A stretch of 64,000 nt of DNA from Lobosporangium transversale (GCF_002105155.1 NW_019028986.1:574501-638500); one strand, 5' to 3'. Positions 34,001 to 46,180 are shown, numbered from the stretch's first letter. Program-made: numbers and translations. Notes: generated from the letters alone by a model not told the origin.

Positions 34001-35604
34001 TCCAGGGAGCACTTGATGTGACAGTACTTTTTGGCAAGATCAGGAGCACGAATTTCTCCGAATGATTATCATCGTCTTTAATTATCGGAAGATGATCAAA
34101 TACGAACCAGGGATTAGTGCCACTTCGATATGTAGCTTTAAATGGTACTGACACTAATCCTTCGACATATATCGATGTAATTACCATGACGGCCATTCAT
34201 ATGTACTGGGGCAGAGTGGAATGGACTAGCAAAAAAATGGGATGCCGCCATCAATAGACCATACCAATTGCGGTCTGACTCGACAACATTGGAAAGCGAA
34301 GCCATGGCTGTCGCGAAACTAGGATCATCTTTAGGTAGGACGCTTCCTGTTGAGGAAATTAATCCTGATCCAGTCAATGAGCTAAAAGTGGGGCTGGAGC
34401 TCAACAAACCCATGTCTGATACCCCTGGCGCAGACAGGCTTGGCGAAGCTCCCTGTGAGTGAGAGAGCCTCTTGGATAATAAGCTAGCTGTTGTAGATGA
34501 TGATGACGTCGGCTTTGGGTTCTTATGCTGTGAATCTTCATGTGTTCGCCTCCATTTTCGTAGACGTGTGCAATTCTTATCTGGATACTGCAATGCCACA
34601 ATGGCAACCATAGATTCCTGTTCTAGGGCTTTATAGAGGATTGAGTACAGGTGCTGTTGGGATAAATTCTCGGAGGAGCCCCAAGATTCGATACCTTTTT
34701 CATTTTTTTTTCCGCCAGGAAATTTGACGGTATGCTGTTGGGCTGAAGAGTGAGATGGTTGATCTAATGGCATGCTATTTGTACTATTATCTTGATGGAA
34801 TCCAGGCGACTTCGAGTTAGTAGAGAGCATTTTCGACATATGCGTCCCCCCTGGAGAATTGTTAAAATTTAGCTGAAAGTTTGGCTGATGGTGTTGGTGT
34901 TGATACTGGCGCTGCTGTGGAGGGAAATGGCTACTGGGAGGCGGGGGAGGCGGGGGATGTGGAGGAAATAAGGTCACTACCAGAGAGTCTTCTGGCTTTG
35001 GCTGTTTAATAGGCAAGGAGCTATCGTTATTTTCAATTGCCAGCTCTTCCTTAACATTGGTCTTAGCGATTGCGTCCTGTTCTTCAGGACGATCCATTAC
35101 AATCCAATGGCGTGATATGACTGGTGGCGACCGCACGGCGTCTAGCTTCATGAAACCGATAATAGACAAGTCTGATGCTAGTGTCGATCCCTGGTTATGG
35201 AGAGTCTGCTTATGAATGGCTCCAAATTCCGATCTCGCTGTCCTCTTGGCTTCTGAGGGTGTTGTAGAGCTGGGTGGGGCGTTATCGATGAGTCCCTTCT
35301 TTCCCTGACTGAGAACTGGATCGACATCCATTATATTAGCATTCCCTTCACCGCTGCTTCCATCATTGTTTTCCTGTATTCTTTGCTCATTGGTCGCATT
35401 ATTACCATCTTGATTGTCATTGCTATTGTAAGTGGAGTTGTTGTTATTGGTTCTGATGTTAGAATGCTTGGGCTGAGTTTTTAGATCGCCTCTGAGCCTC
35501 CGCTGGTCATCTCGTGGGTCAGGGTTGAGGCAGATACGGCTAGACAGATGACCACAGACAAGCGTGAATGTAGAACGTGAATCTTTTTTTAGCTCGGCTG
35601 GCAT
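28964..35604 (-). CDS. Large glutamine-rich nuclear-type protein, function unknown
   Basis: Four exons: 34185-35604, 33718-34135, 33543-33611 (or to 33620) and 28964-33446, all in phase, giving about 2129 residues. The first intron is only 49 nt. The start at 35604 (MPAELKKDSRSTF) is the first usable ATG, but the frame is open to 35739, so an upstream exon cannot be excluded. The N-terminal ~700 residues are mixed: Asn/Pro-rich linkers, a conserved-looking globular part (ALEQESMVAIVALQYPDKNC, GTNPWFVFDHLPII, LRVPPLETQLMFMHSS, CATRLLNTTLSNFEHD), then helical QLLSHFIQHLLKAYGK. The last ~1450 residues are disordered, with a Lys-rich NLS-like stretch, polyQ, HQ and QG repeats and the end ISLSSLLN. 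It has the composition of a transcriptional coactivator such as a Mediator or SAGA subunit, but I cannot place it in a family. Confidence 0.75.
29011..29075 (-). repeat. Hexanucleotide repeat CAAGGA encoding Gln-Gly
   Basis: About ten tandem TCCTTG units on the plus strand, coding (QG)n just before the C-terminus of the large Q-rich protein. Length variation between strains would keep the frame. Confidence 0.92.
30876..31160 (-). repeat. Long CAG/CAA polyglutamine tract
   Basis: Nearly 300 bp of CAG and CAA codons in the sense strand, broken by a few CAC (His). The encoded Gln run is close to 90 residues. Antisense frames give poly-Leu and poly-Ala shadows. The mixed codons reduce replication slippage compared with pure CAG. 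Confidence 0.95.
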
Positions 35605-35884
35605 GGCTCTCTCTTTTTCCCCAGGTCTGAGAGAGTTGGAATGAAGATCGATGTGTTCACGCGCATCACCTTTTTTATTAAAATAGAGAATACAGTCACA
35701 AACGGTGTGCACGGGCGCTTTTTTTTTCTGCACGACCACATGTCACACTAAATGGAAACTACTTTGGTTCATGGGGTAATCTCATTTTTATTCCTCAAGA
35801 TAAGGGACTAAGTTCAAATTCACAACGAGAAATGATCTTAGCGCTTTTCACTTTTCATGATCTCGGAGACTGCCGCTTCTCTTT

Positions 35885-36346
35885 TTAACAGTCGCAAGTA
35901 TACGAGCACTGGCACCCAACGCCTGATCCCCTGCAATCACAAGAGGTCGAGTGCTCCTGGAAGGAGCGCTCTCGATTATGGAACTCCACTGAAGCTCGTC
36001 TCTGATGAGGCGCCACCTGCGCTGTAGGGGATCCAAAGCCAGCTGGTTGCATCCTCGGTGAGGCAGAAGCTGAGGCTCTGCGTGTGAGATAAGTCCTTGG
36101 AGGTGAGGTGGCAGAGGTGGCATTGATGTTTCCATCGCGGGCTGAGGATATACTCATGGTGGCCATATTGGCATGTTGCTGCTCCAATGTCCCATCCGTG
36201 GCTGAACATTGCTCAGACTGAGGCGGTATCTTGTACCGGGCACACTCTTCACAAGAGCATGTAGGGGGACCTGCATCCTTAGACACGGTATTGTGATGTG
36301 AAGCCGAGTGGATACACGAAGGATGGCGGTCGTTTATATCGTTCAT
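35885..36346 (-). CDS. Small protein with CxC-rich C-terminus, unknown
   Basis: 153-residue frame starting MNDINDRHPSCIHSAS at 36346. The N-terminal part holds a TCSCEECARY cluster. The middle is Ser/Ala/Arg-rich with several RRAS phosphorylation-like sites (TRRASAS, HQRRASVEF). The C-terminal 18 residues are CDCRGSGVGCQCSYTCDC, with three CxC motifs as in metal-binding metallothionein-like peptides. There is no signal peptide; the hydrophobic in-frame stretch upstream (36347-36574) is taken as untranslated leader because the first ATG of the compact protein follows it. If that upstream ATG were used, a membrane segment would be added. Metal binding is inference from cysteine spacing. Confidence 0.6.
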   Translation of the reverse strand: MNDINDRHPSCIHSASHHNTVSKDAGPPTCSCEECARYKIPPQSEQCSATDGTLEQQHANMATMSISSARDGNINATSATSPPRTYLTRRASASASPRMQPAGFGSPTAQVAPHQRRASVEFHNRERSFQEHSTSCDCRGSGVGCQCSYTCDC

Positions 36347-37124
36347 GGTCGCAAAGCAAGTGAATTGGGGTTTGGCAGCGTGAGAGCTATGTATAAGCGT
36401 TGACAGTATTTTAGAGAGTAGGGGTGTAAATGAGATTGCAAGCGAGAAGAAGAAAATAGAAACGAAGGAAGGAGAGATAAGGGCAGAGAAATGTGCGAGC
36501 AAGCGGAAATAGTAAATCCTGATGTGTGACACCCTCCACGCTGTCTCACTTGCTGGCGAACCAATGCAGAACAAGTCAAATTATTACTTCTAGTGATCAG
36601 GTTTCCAGGCATCTGGATTTTTAACACTTTGAACAATTAGCGTCGCCATCATCGTCGACAAAGACCCCTTTGGGTATGAGACAGCCCTTTGGAGATTCTT
36701 CATTCTTGATAGGAATTTGATCTACTTTTTTTGGACAGAGATCTTAGTCAACCTTTTTTACATCCTCCATCTGACTAAAGAACCAATAGCCACTACTACA
36801 ACTGCAACTGAGAAGCTCGTTAAGTGGCTTACATCAATATAACGAATTGCTACAGATCCTGCAGAAACCAGTACTTCTTGTTCTCGCTTTGGCTGTGGTA
36901 TTCAATATCAATCAAAATGTCTCTCTAATGGTATTGGTCTTGATCACTAATATGATCGCGCTCTGCTTCTGTTTCACTAATGCCCCTTTGCTGTAGGGAT
37001 TCTCCCTGGTTCACGTCTTACCTTCTTCGTAATAAAAAGAGAAAAAGCTGACGCCCGAAAACGAAGAAGGGAAATTAAAGGTTTAGATTATTTTTTCTAT
37101 TTTTTTTTTTACATATAACAACGG

Positions 37125-37749
37125 TTAAGTATTCCCTTTTGAATGTTGTTCTGCATCTTTGACCAAGCCCTGTAGTAAGCCCTTGCCCCAAAGGGACGTT
37201 ATCGCCAATTGCCTTGACAGTTCTAACGACTGATGAATCCACAAAATCACGTCCCACTTGCGTATCCCGATATTTTCAGAATCTCCCATTCTCTTCATCC
37301 TCTCCCTTGCAGGACATTCTTCAGCCAACTTGAAGTCGCACCATCCCAAAAGACTCACATGAATGCACTTGCTGTCATTTTGGAGAAGATTGGTATTATA
37401 TTCACACCACAAAGGCGAGAATTACCTGCGGTGGGCTTTTGGCCTTGAGGAACACTCGTTTTCACATGCAATTAATGATGCAATTAATGGCTGTGTTATC
37501 TTTAATGCCTTGGCCTTCAGTCAAGATGGTGGTAAAGATTAGCCATAAAGGGTCCATGGTCCTTGACACTTTGACATTGAGGTCCAACCAGCGATGAAAA
37601 TCATTAGTGATGGGTTTGTGACTACTGAGGATTTTGATGAACGATGGATATTGGCTATTAAGGATCGCACTGCGACCCTTGTCATTTACATGGCTGTCTT
37701 GAGGAGCGTCAACTTTCAGAGCATGAGCTCCAAGCAAACCAGAACTCAT
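37125..37749 (-). pseudogene. Decayed ORF of unknown, possibly mobile-element, origin
   Basis: Two consecutive minus-strand frames (37462-37749 and 37125-37412) have protein-like composition. Examples are MDPLWLIFTTILTEGQGI, then CIHVSLLGWCDFKLAEECPA and KWDVILWIHQSLELSRQLAI. They are separated by stop codons and a frame change around 37415-37460 and have no good start or splice sites. No family is recognised. Remnants like this are often transposon-derived in fungal gaps, but no terminal repeats were found around it. Confidence 0.4.
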
Positions 37750-38636
37750 GATGTTTTCGAGTTCGTTTAATCGATAACTTCAGGATGAGGGCGGTTCCAA
37801 AGCCACTTTAACCACAACCAAGGTAAGAGTGAGGAAATCGACCAATGAGTATATAGCCAGTGCTTTTATGTGACGAACAGATGGGCTTGTCGCTATTCCA
37901 TGGGCACGGTATCAGTCATAGCAATTCAGGATGAGAAAGTGGACCCGTAGAATAACCTATTTTTTAGTCTCGAAATAGGACTGATATGAATAAGGAAATA
38001 AGAACATAAAATTATCGTGTCACCATAATAAAAAAAGAGAGTAGATTATTCGCAAAGTTGCGCAACCTGTATGAGCCCTGGTTCTCGACTCCAGTCCAAA
38101 GTGTATTACATCTTTCTATTTATTAGGGTTAGGCTTCATTGAATGCGCTCTATCGCTGTAAGAATGAGAAGATCTTTGGTAACAGAAATAACTTCTTCAA
38201 AAGTGGTATAGTCCGTTTCATTTGGTCGCGATCCCTTATATTTTTTGAATACTCTCGAGTGTATTGGCAGCCAATTGACTCGCTTGTTGCAAGTGCGTCA
38301 TGTAGTGAGATGCCACCAAACCAATTCAATCATGACTTTTAGATTAAAATATATGGTGCCGTGACCAAATGAAATGGACGAAATGTAGAATAAAATAAAG
38401 TCTACCTATCAGTGATGTAGCATATTTTTAAACAAACATGACGGTGAGACCACAGTGCGACAATTAGTCCTCATTCTTGTGCCCTGTCTTGAAGTAAGGC
38501 CCTGGCATATGTTTAACACCCAAGGTAGGTTAGTGATGAACAACAATCTATTCGGTCATCATCATTTCTAAGTTCAGCAGGGATGCTCTGCCTTATGTTT
38601 GCATTATGGATATTATCTTGGTCCTCCATCACCGCC

Positions 38637-38671
38637 TTCTTCTTCTTCCTCTTCTTCTTCTTCTTCTTCTC
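38637..38671 (+). repeat. CTT trinucleotide repeat
   Basis: TTCTTCTTC... run in the promoter/leader of the channel gene. Confidence 0.85.
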
Positions 38672-38794
38672 CTTAATAGCTTACCACAGTGATAGCCCTA
38701 CCTATAATAAACGTCAACGACAATCACTTATTGTTCGTTTATATAATATCATCTTGATCACTTTTCACCTCACCTTGTTGCTCACATTCTCATC

Positions 38795-40242
38795 ATGGCA
38801 GATGCCAAAACAGATGCCAGTGATACAGACGCATCCGTGTCGACGTTCGTCTCCTCCGTTGTCTTCTCATCTGCGGTCACTTCAGCACTCTTCCTCGCCT
38901 TTGCGATCTTTCGTACTAGATTTCCACATGTTTATGCCCCCAAGACATACATTGGTCCAGAGCATGAGCGATTAACTTCTCCAGTTGGGGGTATCTTGGG
39001 CTGGATTCGTGCCTCTTTAAAACCGAGTGAACCAGAGTTCATTGCGCACTGTGGACTGGACGCGTACATGTTTATCGAGTTTTTAAAAAAGTCCTTCTTC
39101 TTATTCTTGATCTTTACATTCTTTGCAATACCAATCTTGATCCCCTTGAACTGTGTGAACCAAATTGGACTCGTCGGGCTGAATCAATTCACAATCGGCA
39201 ATATTTTGGACCAGAAGCGCTTATGGGCCCATGCAATTCTGACGGCCCTGTTTTGTGGAGCGACCCTGACCATGGGGATACATAGTATCCGTCACTATAT
39301 CAATCGTCGCCAAAATTACTTGATGAGTGAGCGGCATACGCAATCCTTGCAGGCAACTACGATCCTTGTCTGCGGGATCCCACGTCACGAATGTAATATA
39401 GAGACACTTTACAAGATGTTTAATGTATTTCCTGGCGGTGTCAAGCGTATCTGGATCGCCTATGCTGCTCCAGAACTGCATAAAGAGATTACTAAACGAA
39501 TCAGTACCACCAACAAGCTAGAAGCTGCAGAGTGCAAGCTCCTTAAAGCCAAAATGAAGCAGAATGACAAAAATGGCAGACGGACTTCCTACTCCTCCAC
39601 TAATGCTTTAAACCGAGACACTGAACGCCATCAGCAAACACAACAACAGCAACAGCTCTCGGATGAGGCGTTCCCATCAACGTCGCGGCCTCACCATCGT
39701 TCAGCTGCTTTCCCAATGTCATTGTTCGCTAAGAAGGTTGATTCGATCCTTACTTATCGATCAGAGCTCTCGAATATGAATGCCTCCATCATAGGGAAGC
39801 AGCAAGCAGCTCTAGCAGCCATGCGTGAAAACCAAGAGGAAAACCGAATGAGGGCAGCATTTATTCAATTCAACCACCAATTGGGCGCACATTTGGCCAC
39901 ACAGTCCGTATGCCATCGGAAAACCTTGACAATGGAGCCTCGATATCTAGAGATCCATCCAAAGGATGTGCTCTGGGACAACTTAGGTTATAAATTTAAA
40001 ACCAGGAATGTTCGACGGACAGTTGCAATAATATTGGAGGCTGCGTTAATTATCTTTTGGGGGGTTCCAGTAGCCTTTGTAGCATCAATTTCCAAGTTGG
40101 ATGCCATTGTTAGATTCGCACCGTTCTTAAGTGGCGTATACAACCTCCCTAAAATCGTCGTTGGCATCATTCAGGGTATTTTGCCTCCTATTGGATTAGC
40201 GGTCCTGATGATGATCCTACCGATAATTCTCTACCGTAAGTA

Positions 40243-40275
<33 letters not shown>

Positions 40276-42179
40276 TTTCCGCCTAGTACCTTTCATATTG
40301 AGCAAAGTTCTTCCTTTCAGGACTGGCGCATTTTGGAGGTGAGGTTTTAGCGACACAAAAGACTCTTGCGGTTGTTACGACCTATCACTGGTTCAGCGTA
40401 AGCCTTCTTGTCATTAATTGCAATGTTTATGTTGTTGTAAGCATTGTTCCGCGTAGAGGTTATAGATGTTTTTTTTTTTTTTTTTTTATTTTTTTTTCCC
40501 ATACCTAGGTGATACATGTATTATTGGTGACAACTTTGGCGAACGGTATTTTTGCAGCTGTGCAGGCTATTAAAGATAATCCCAACAATATTATGGAAAT
40601 GCTTGCGTCGACATTGCCTCAGGCATCGACTTTCTTCCTCAGCTTCATCCTGTTATCCATAACCAGGATCCCATTGTTGTTGCTTCAACTCGGGCCTCTG
40701 ATCACATATCACATCGGCAAGCGGCTCACATCTACGCCGCGCAAGATGTTTGCAACGGAAACAGATTTTGCCTCTGTTGATTGGGGAATGACCATCCCTG
40801 TGCATACAATCGCCTTTTCCATTGGTAATAAGATAAAGCTATTCATTTGAGAACTTTCCTGATCAACGTAAAAAAAGCTGATGTTAACATCTCAATATAT
40901 TTATTTATTTATTTATCTTAATCATAATAATAATCGCTCAGGTTTGCTCTACTCAACAATCCAGCCACTCATTTTGCCGTTCATAACTATTTATTTTGGA
41001 CTATACTATGTGGCGTTCCGGTACATGTTCCTGTATGTATATCGGCAACCGTTCAACTCAAGCGGCTTAGTCTTCCCCAGAATTGTGGATCAAATGTATA
41101 TTGCAACAGTCTTGTTTGAAATTGTCATGCTGGGGATCTTTGTCCTCCAAAAGGCTACTGGACCGTCCATTGTCATGTTCATCGTATTAGTTGTTAGTCT
41201 CATGACCATCGTCATTAGCCGCAACAAAGTCTTCAAACCCTTGATCAAGTATATTCCCGTGACGGCATTCGAAGCCAGAGATGTCCAAGCTGCTGAGAAC
41301 GGAAATGCGTTGTTGATGACATCGGGCCACCGTCGGGACTTGACAACAGCATCAGAAGCGTCAACGGCATCAATAACAGCAGCAACAGGGGTAACAGGGA
41401 CAGCAGGAGCAGGAGCTATACTATTTAGAGGTACTAACGATAAACCCGCGAATATCTTGGAAAAAATCAATCCTATCCCAGAACAAGAGTCATTTTACGA
41501 AAAGATCCCCTATAAAGACCCGACGCCGCCTATTGTGGAGCCTGAGTCTAGAAAGACCTATTCTAATAATAAAGTCACAGAGGCCCCTCATACTGCTGCT
41601 AGTGATGCAGAAGGCAGGTATGGACATAGGCGTCAAGGATCAAATGTACCAAGTCGATCTTCATCACCATTACCTTGCATCCGTGTGGAAAATACTGAAA
41701 AAGTGGAAACATCGCATCCGACCTTTGTTGCTCCCATGAGCGCCAACACTACTATGACTCAGTCCACTGCTCCCTCAGTTACGTCCGGCGTTATTCGGTC
41801 GACTACATCACATGCAACGCCTGGAGCGACAGGGTATTTGAGCCTACAAGGATCTGACAACGGTGGTGGAGTACAAGAAGGAGCCAGCTCAAGTCTTCGG
41901 GTCCTCGGAGCAAATCATAGTCTACTGTCAACCTCCGGCCTTGACGTAGGGAAGGTGGTGCCGGAGATACTGACGTTTGTAAACCCGGCTCTGTGGCGTC
42001 AAGGGCTGCCAATCTGGTTACCCAAAGACCCAAGAGGCTTTGCAGAGCTAGAAACAGTCGAATTGAACAACGCAGGGATGCCCTGCACGACCGAATATGC
42101 GACCATGGATAAGAAGGGACGTATCTCAGTAGAAGTAAGGAGTCAAGAGGCTGCACCTGGTGATGAGGTTTGGGAATGA
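38795..42179 (+). CDS. OSCA/CSC1-type calcium-permeable stress-gated cation channel
   Basis: Four exons, 38795-40235, 40321-40397, 40509-40824 and 40942-42179, GT-AG and in phase, giving 1023 residues. It is a polytopic membrane protein of the DUF221/RSN1 superfamily, whose members are mechanosensitive or osmosensitive channels or lipid scramblases. The order is: N-terminal membrane segment (SSVVFSSAVTSALFLAFAIF), the family segment GLDAYMFIEFLKKSFFLFL, the cytosolic RNA-binding-like domain (TILVCGIPRHECN...FNVFPGGVKRIWIAY, then a Gln-rich loop), and PKDVLWDNLGYKFKTRNVRR leading into the pore helices with YNLPKIVVGIIQGILPPIGLA and QPLILPFITIYFGLYYVAFRY. The last ~270 residues are a long disordered tail ending with a conserved-looking LWLPKDPRGFAELE-like segment. 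Intron 1 holds a TA microsatellite and intron 2 a T run. Confidence 0.93.
40243..40275. repeat. TA microsatellite in intron 1 of the channel gene
   Basis: TATATATG followed by about a dozen TA units directly after the splice donor. Confidence 0.9.
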
Positions 42180-42320
42180 TGAAAATGATGAAAAAGAAAG
42201 GTATATAGAAAACCGTTCCAAATAATTAAGTTGTTATTGAACATCAATTTATTGAATTAATAATTCAATTTTCATGTGTCGTTCTTTTATTTTTTTTTTT
42301 AAAATGAAAGTAAAATGAAT

Positions 42321-45074
42321 TCACACAGGGATATCCCAAAGGCCAGATTTCCTTGCTGAGGTACAGCATTTTACCACGTTCGGGACACATTTCGGGTGGG
42401 TCTTGTAGCCGCAATCTAATATTAAAAGGAGATATCAGTTAAGAAATAATAATAAAAATAAAATAAAACAATGTAATGGCAAATTCAGCATACCATCACA
42501 CTCTAAGTGTTTCGAAGACCACCCAGGTAAGACTCCCAGCCTCTTTTGACAGACATCGCACTTTGGCAGCAGCTGGGTTGAAAAGACAACCAACGAGAAT
42601 CGATGTGGAAAACCGGTCAAAGTCTTGGTCCGTCGCTTGACTGTTGGTGCTAGCTCAGGTCCTTGGGGAATATCACTGGGTTTGTTCCTATCCTTGTCTT
42701 TAGCCATCCCTCCTCGCCTATCTGTCTCTTCGTCCTCATGCTTTTCTATCGGTAGCAGATCCAAGTTTGAGATACCACGCTTTGATAACAATACACGCTG
42801 TTGCTTCCCTTCCTTGAGCGACGTATGTTTCCTGAGCATGGTAATAGCAGTACGGTTATTGTTGCCTGAGAGATCTTCATTTGGCTGATGCTGCTGTGTG
42901 GTGGTATAATGCCCAATCCAATGCCCAAAGCCACCAGTACCACTAGTCCAGGTCTTGGCTCCCATAGCGGCGATTAGATTGCTTGTCATAGTGCCGCCAG
43001 CCCCAATTGCATCCGAGGCGCTTCCCAATACACTGTCAGACATACCACGAATCAGACCAAGTCCTCTATACGGTGCAGGTCCTATGTCTGTATCCCTATC
43101 GATATTGCATTCGTCTTCTCCGCTATCTTGATCCTTACTTTCAGGACTTGGTGTATCTTTGATGTTGTTTTCATCATGCTCCAATGGCACAGCAGATAGA
43201 GAAGAGGCAGAGGAGCGAGATGTTGATTGTGAAATTGTAGTAGCAGTTGTGGTGGTGACGGTGGAAGAGGAAGAGTCCTCTGTGGAAATACGAGGCCTGT
43301 CAGCAGAATTTCCTATTGTGCTCTTCTCAAGTGAAAGTGCATCTACAATAGCTATTGGAGTCGACTGTTGGTCAGTAGATCCTTTGGTTGTATTTGCGCG
43401 GAACAAGATGCTGGACTTTGAAGGAGGCGTAGGTGGTGTGGGCGGTAGATCTTGATCTTGGACATTTTCTTGCTTTTTTTCGCCTGTTATTACATGCGAT
43501 TCTAAGGACGGAAGAACGGCGCTAGTATCGCTGTCTTTGCTGTTGTCGGCTCGTTGTAAAAATGTCTCAACAAAGTTGCTATGTCCAGTATTGGAGACAA
43601 CAGCCGAAGCGGTTGCTTGCGATAGAGACGTCCATGGGTTATCATAACCTGCTATGGCAGGCGATGATAGCCGGGATATCAGGCTTGGCCGTTTGAGTAA
43701 GATGGTTCCTCGCTCTTGCTCTTGACCCCCGGTTACATAGGACTTGGAAAAGCAATCGTCATTACCACCCAGCTCTGCCTCTACATCAGTAATCACAGGC
43801 TGCAGCTGGTGATGATTCTGTAATAATTTACTCTTTGAATGATCTGGAATCTCAAGATTGTCTAGAGCCATGACCACGCTTTCTGTCAGGGAATCTGCAG
43901 ATAAAGATTCATCGCTGTCGCTACTGAGCTCGTACATATCCACCAACTGCCCACCTTGTAGCTGGCGGCTGCTGAACTCCCGATCACTATCTTCATCGAA
44001 CAAGGAATCCTCATCTTCGTCGCTAGAACCACCACTTCCGAAAGTATAGTTTCCGTCGTCATCGCCATCATCCTTATCATTAAAATCAATCTGAATGCTG
44101 CTGAGTTGAGATAATTCCTGAGTCTCCCCTTGTGTATTCTGTTGACGCGTCAGATCCCAGGATCGTAAATAGGTGCTGTCACTGTCTTGTGCTGTCGGGT
44201 CTGACCCATGCCATTGCCTTAGCAGCATCTGATTATGTGGAGAGTTGATACTGTCCCAAAGTGGCATCCTCAACCCCATATCATCATCCTCAACAGCATC
44301 AGCCCATTGTAAGGTACTACCACTTTGTTCTTTGTTCTGACGGCGCCTATCTTCCAGCACAAATGGCACTGCGGAGCTACCAGCCTGATCGCCTTCTTCG
44401 CCTCTGTTTACTCTTTTCCATTGTTTGCCTCTATACGTACTCTGGGATCCATTCTGCATGCTCTCAGCCATGTGCGACGACAAGTTTTCGTCATCTGTCA
44501 TCCTCCAAGTATTGGCCTCACCATGTATACTTGAGCTCGCCTCTGGATAGAATTGAAGCTGGCCCATTTGGAGCCCATCTCCATGAGCTAATAGTTGTTG
44601 GTTCTGATGCTGATAGAGGTGATGCTGCTGTTGTTGTAATCTTTTAGTCTCTACCTCCTTTTTCCTCATCATGTTCCTTGCAGCCCTGGCGACTGAGGGC
44701 GCGACCACCAGAGTAGTTCCTACATGGATATCCACGTTCTCAATTGCTGTCAGGCGTTCGACTATTTGTTTTAGTTTAGGGCGATTCTGCGGTAATGGTT
44801 GGACACAATGGATAGCGAGTTCTCCAAGCTCAATGGGACATCCAGGCTGAGCTCGAAATAAGATCTCATCCGGAGAGACACTCATATCAGGAGGCACGCG
44901 TTGGAAATGTTGTGGATCCACGACATGTCGAGCCATCATTTCTGCAAGGACAATGCCGAATGAGAACACGTCAACACTACAATCGAAGTCTTCACCCAAA
45001 AGTATCTCGGGTGCCTATTTTTTAAATAAGGGGTCGTAATGGAGGGGGTGAGTGGAAGTCAGATCCCTTTTATC

Positions 45075-45105
<31 letters not shown>

Positions 45106-46180
45106 TAATCCCTTCATCGATTTTTTACCATATATCCATCAGTACCACAGTAACTGATCCTTCGCATTTCATCATCATCCTTGGCCTCCACGCGACTAAA
45201 TCCAAAATCACAGACCTAACATGTATTACCAACAAGGACATCAAGTGTTAACAGCATGAGGATTTTCTTCCTTTATTGCTACCGCTGCTATTATGATTAT
45301 TCACCTTACCTTAATGCGCATGTTCTCAGAGATGAGCAAATTCTCGCCTTTCAAATCCCTATTAAGAAAACAAGTTTTGTCTTTAGTGTCGAATTACTGT
45401 GAAAAATAGGGGTAAGCAAGAGGATGGAAATAAGATTGTGATTGTCCCTTTTTTTCTTAATTACAGTCCCCTTGCATCCTGCAGGGCCATGTGCCCCTCT
45501 CCTGTTTATTTATTTATTTTTACTGCGACTATAGAAAAATGGAGGCAAAAAAAAAAAAGCGAAGGCGTAATGATGATCACCCTTTTTTTAAGTTCGTTAC
45601 CTATGAATGATATTCTTGTGGTGCAAGTACGCCAACGCCAAAGATATATCGATTGCGAAACTGATTCGAGTATCCCATCCAAACTCTTTTGTCTCATCTT
45701 GAATCCACTGTTTGAAAAAAAAAAAAAAAAAAAATGAGGGCGTAAGAAAATAATAGCCATAATAACTGAGGGACCTTTCCTTTTTATCTTTACCCGTCGA
45801 AGGTTTCCGAGTGGGAGAAACTCAGTCACGATATAAAAGCGCTTTTTCCGTTTGCATATACCCATGAACTTGAAATAAGGAGAATAGGAATAAAATAAAA
45901 TAAAAACTTATTAGTATGTAATAGAGAGAGGAGTAGGAGATATTGCTTCGAATGAAGATAAATAACAATAAAATAATACCTGAACGATGTTGGGATGTCT
46001 GGATTGTTTCAAAATGTCAACTTCGCGTTTAAAGTACTTTTCATCAAAGGCTTTAGAGTTTGATCGAACGCATTCCTTAATAGCAACCTCTGTGCCAAGA
46101 AGGTCGCCATGAAAGACTCGCCCGAAGGAACCGGACCCAATGATATCAAAGGTCTTTAGATCTGACCATTGGATTCGCAT
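42321..46180 (-). CDS. TKL (LIMK/TESK-like) protein kinase with C-terminal C1 domain
   Basis: Seven exons: 45980-46180, 45794-45868, 45601-45707, 45310-45358, 45129-45215, 42494-45014 and 42321-42415, all GT-AG and in phase, giving 1044 residues. The kinase domain opens the protein: GSGSFGRVF loop, VAIK with Lys35, HRDLKGEN near 127-134, CDFGFSR with DFG near 147-149, and APEILLGEDFDCSVDVFSFGIVLAEM. The sequence is complete and catalytically intact, closest in style to LIM/TESK-type dual-specificity kinases that regulate actin through cofilin (inference). About 680 disordered Ser/Asp-rich residues follow. Residues ~977-1031 form a C1 zinc domain with the full H-C-C-C-C-H-C-C ligand set (HRFSLV, CDVC, LECDDCGYKTHPKC, KCC), which may bind diacylglycerol or act in protein contacts. 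Confidence 0.9.

Larger units (their letters stand above)
36347..38794. other. Intergenic, 2.4 kb, with decayed coding remnants
   Basis: The left end is the promoter of the CxC protein. Between 37125 and 37749 a disrupted minus-strand coding stretch is listed separately. The right 300 bp, with a CTT repeat at about 38637-38671 and a pyrimidine-rich leader, form the promoter of the channel gene. The rest shows no gene. Confidence 0.5.

Noticed and set aside
38123..38133. Interstitial TTAGGGTTAGG, telomere-like
   Set aside because: Only two partial units, expected by chance; no longer array.
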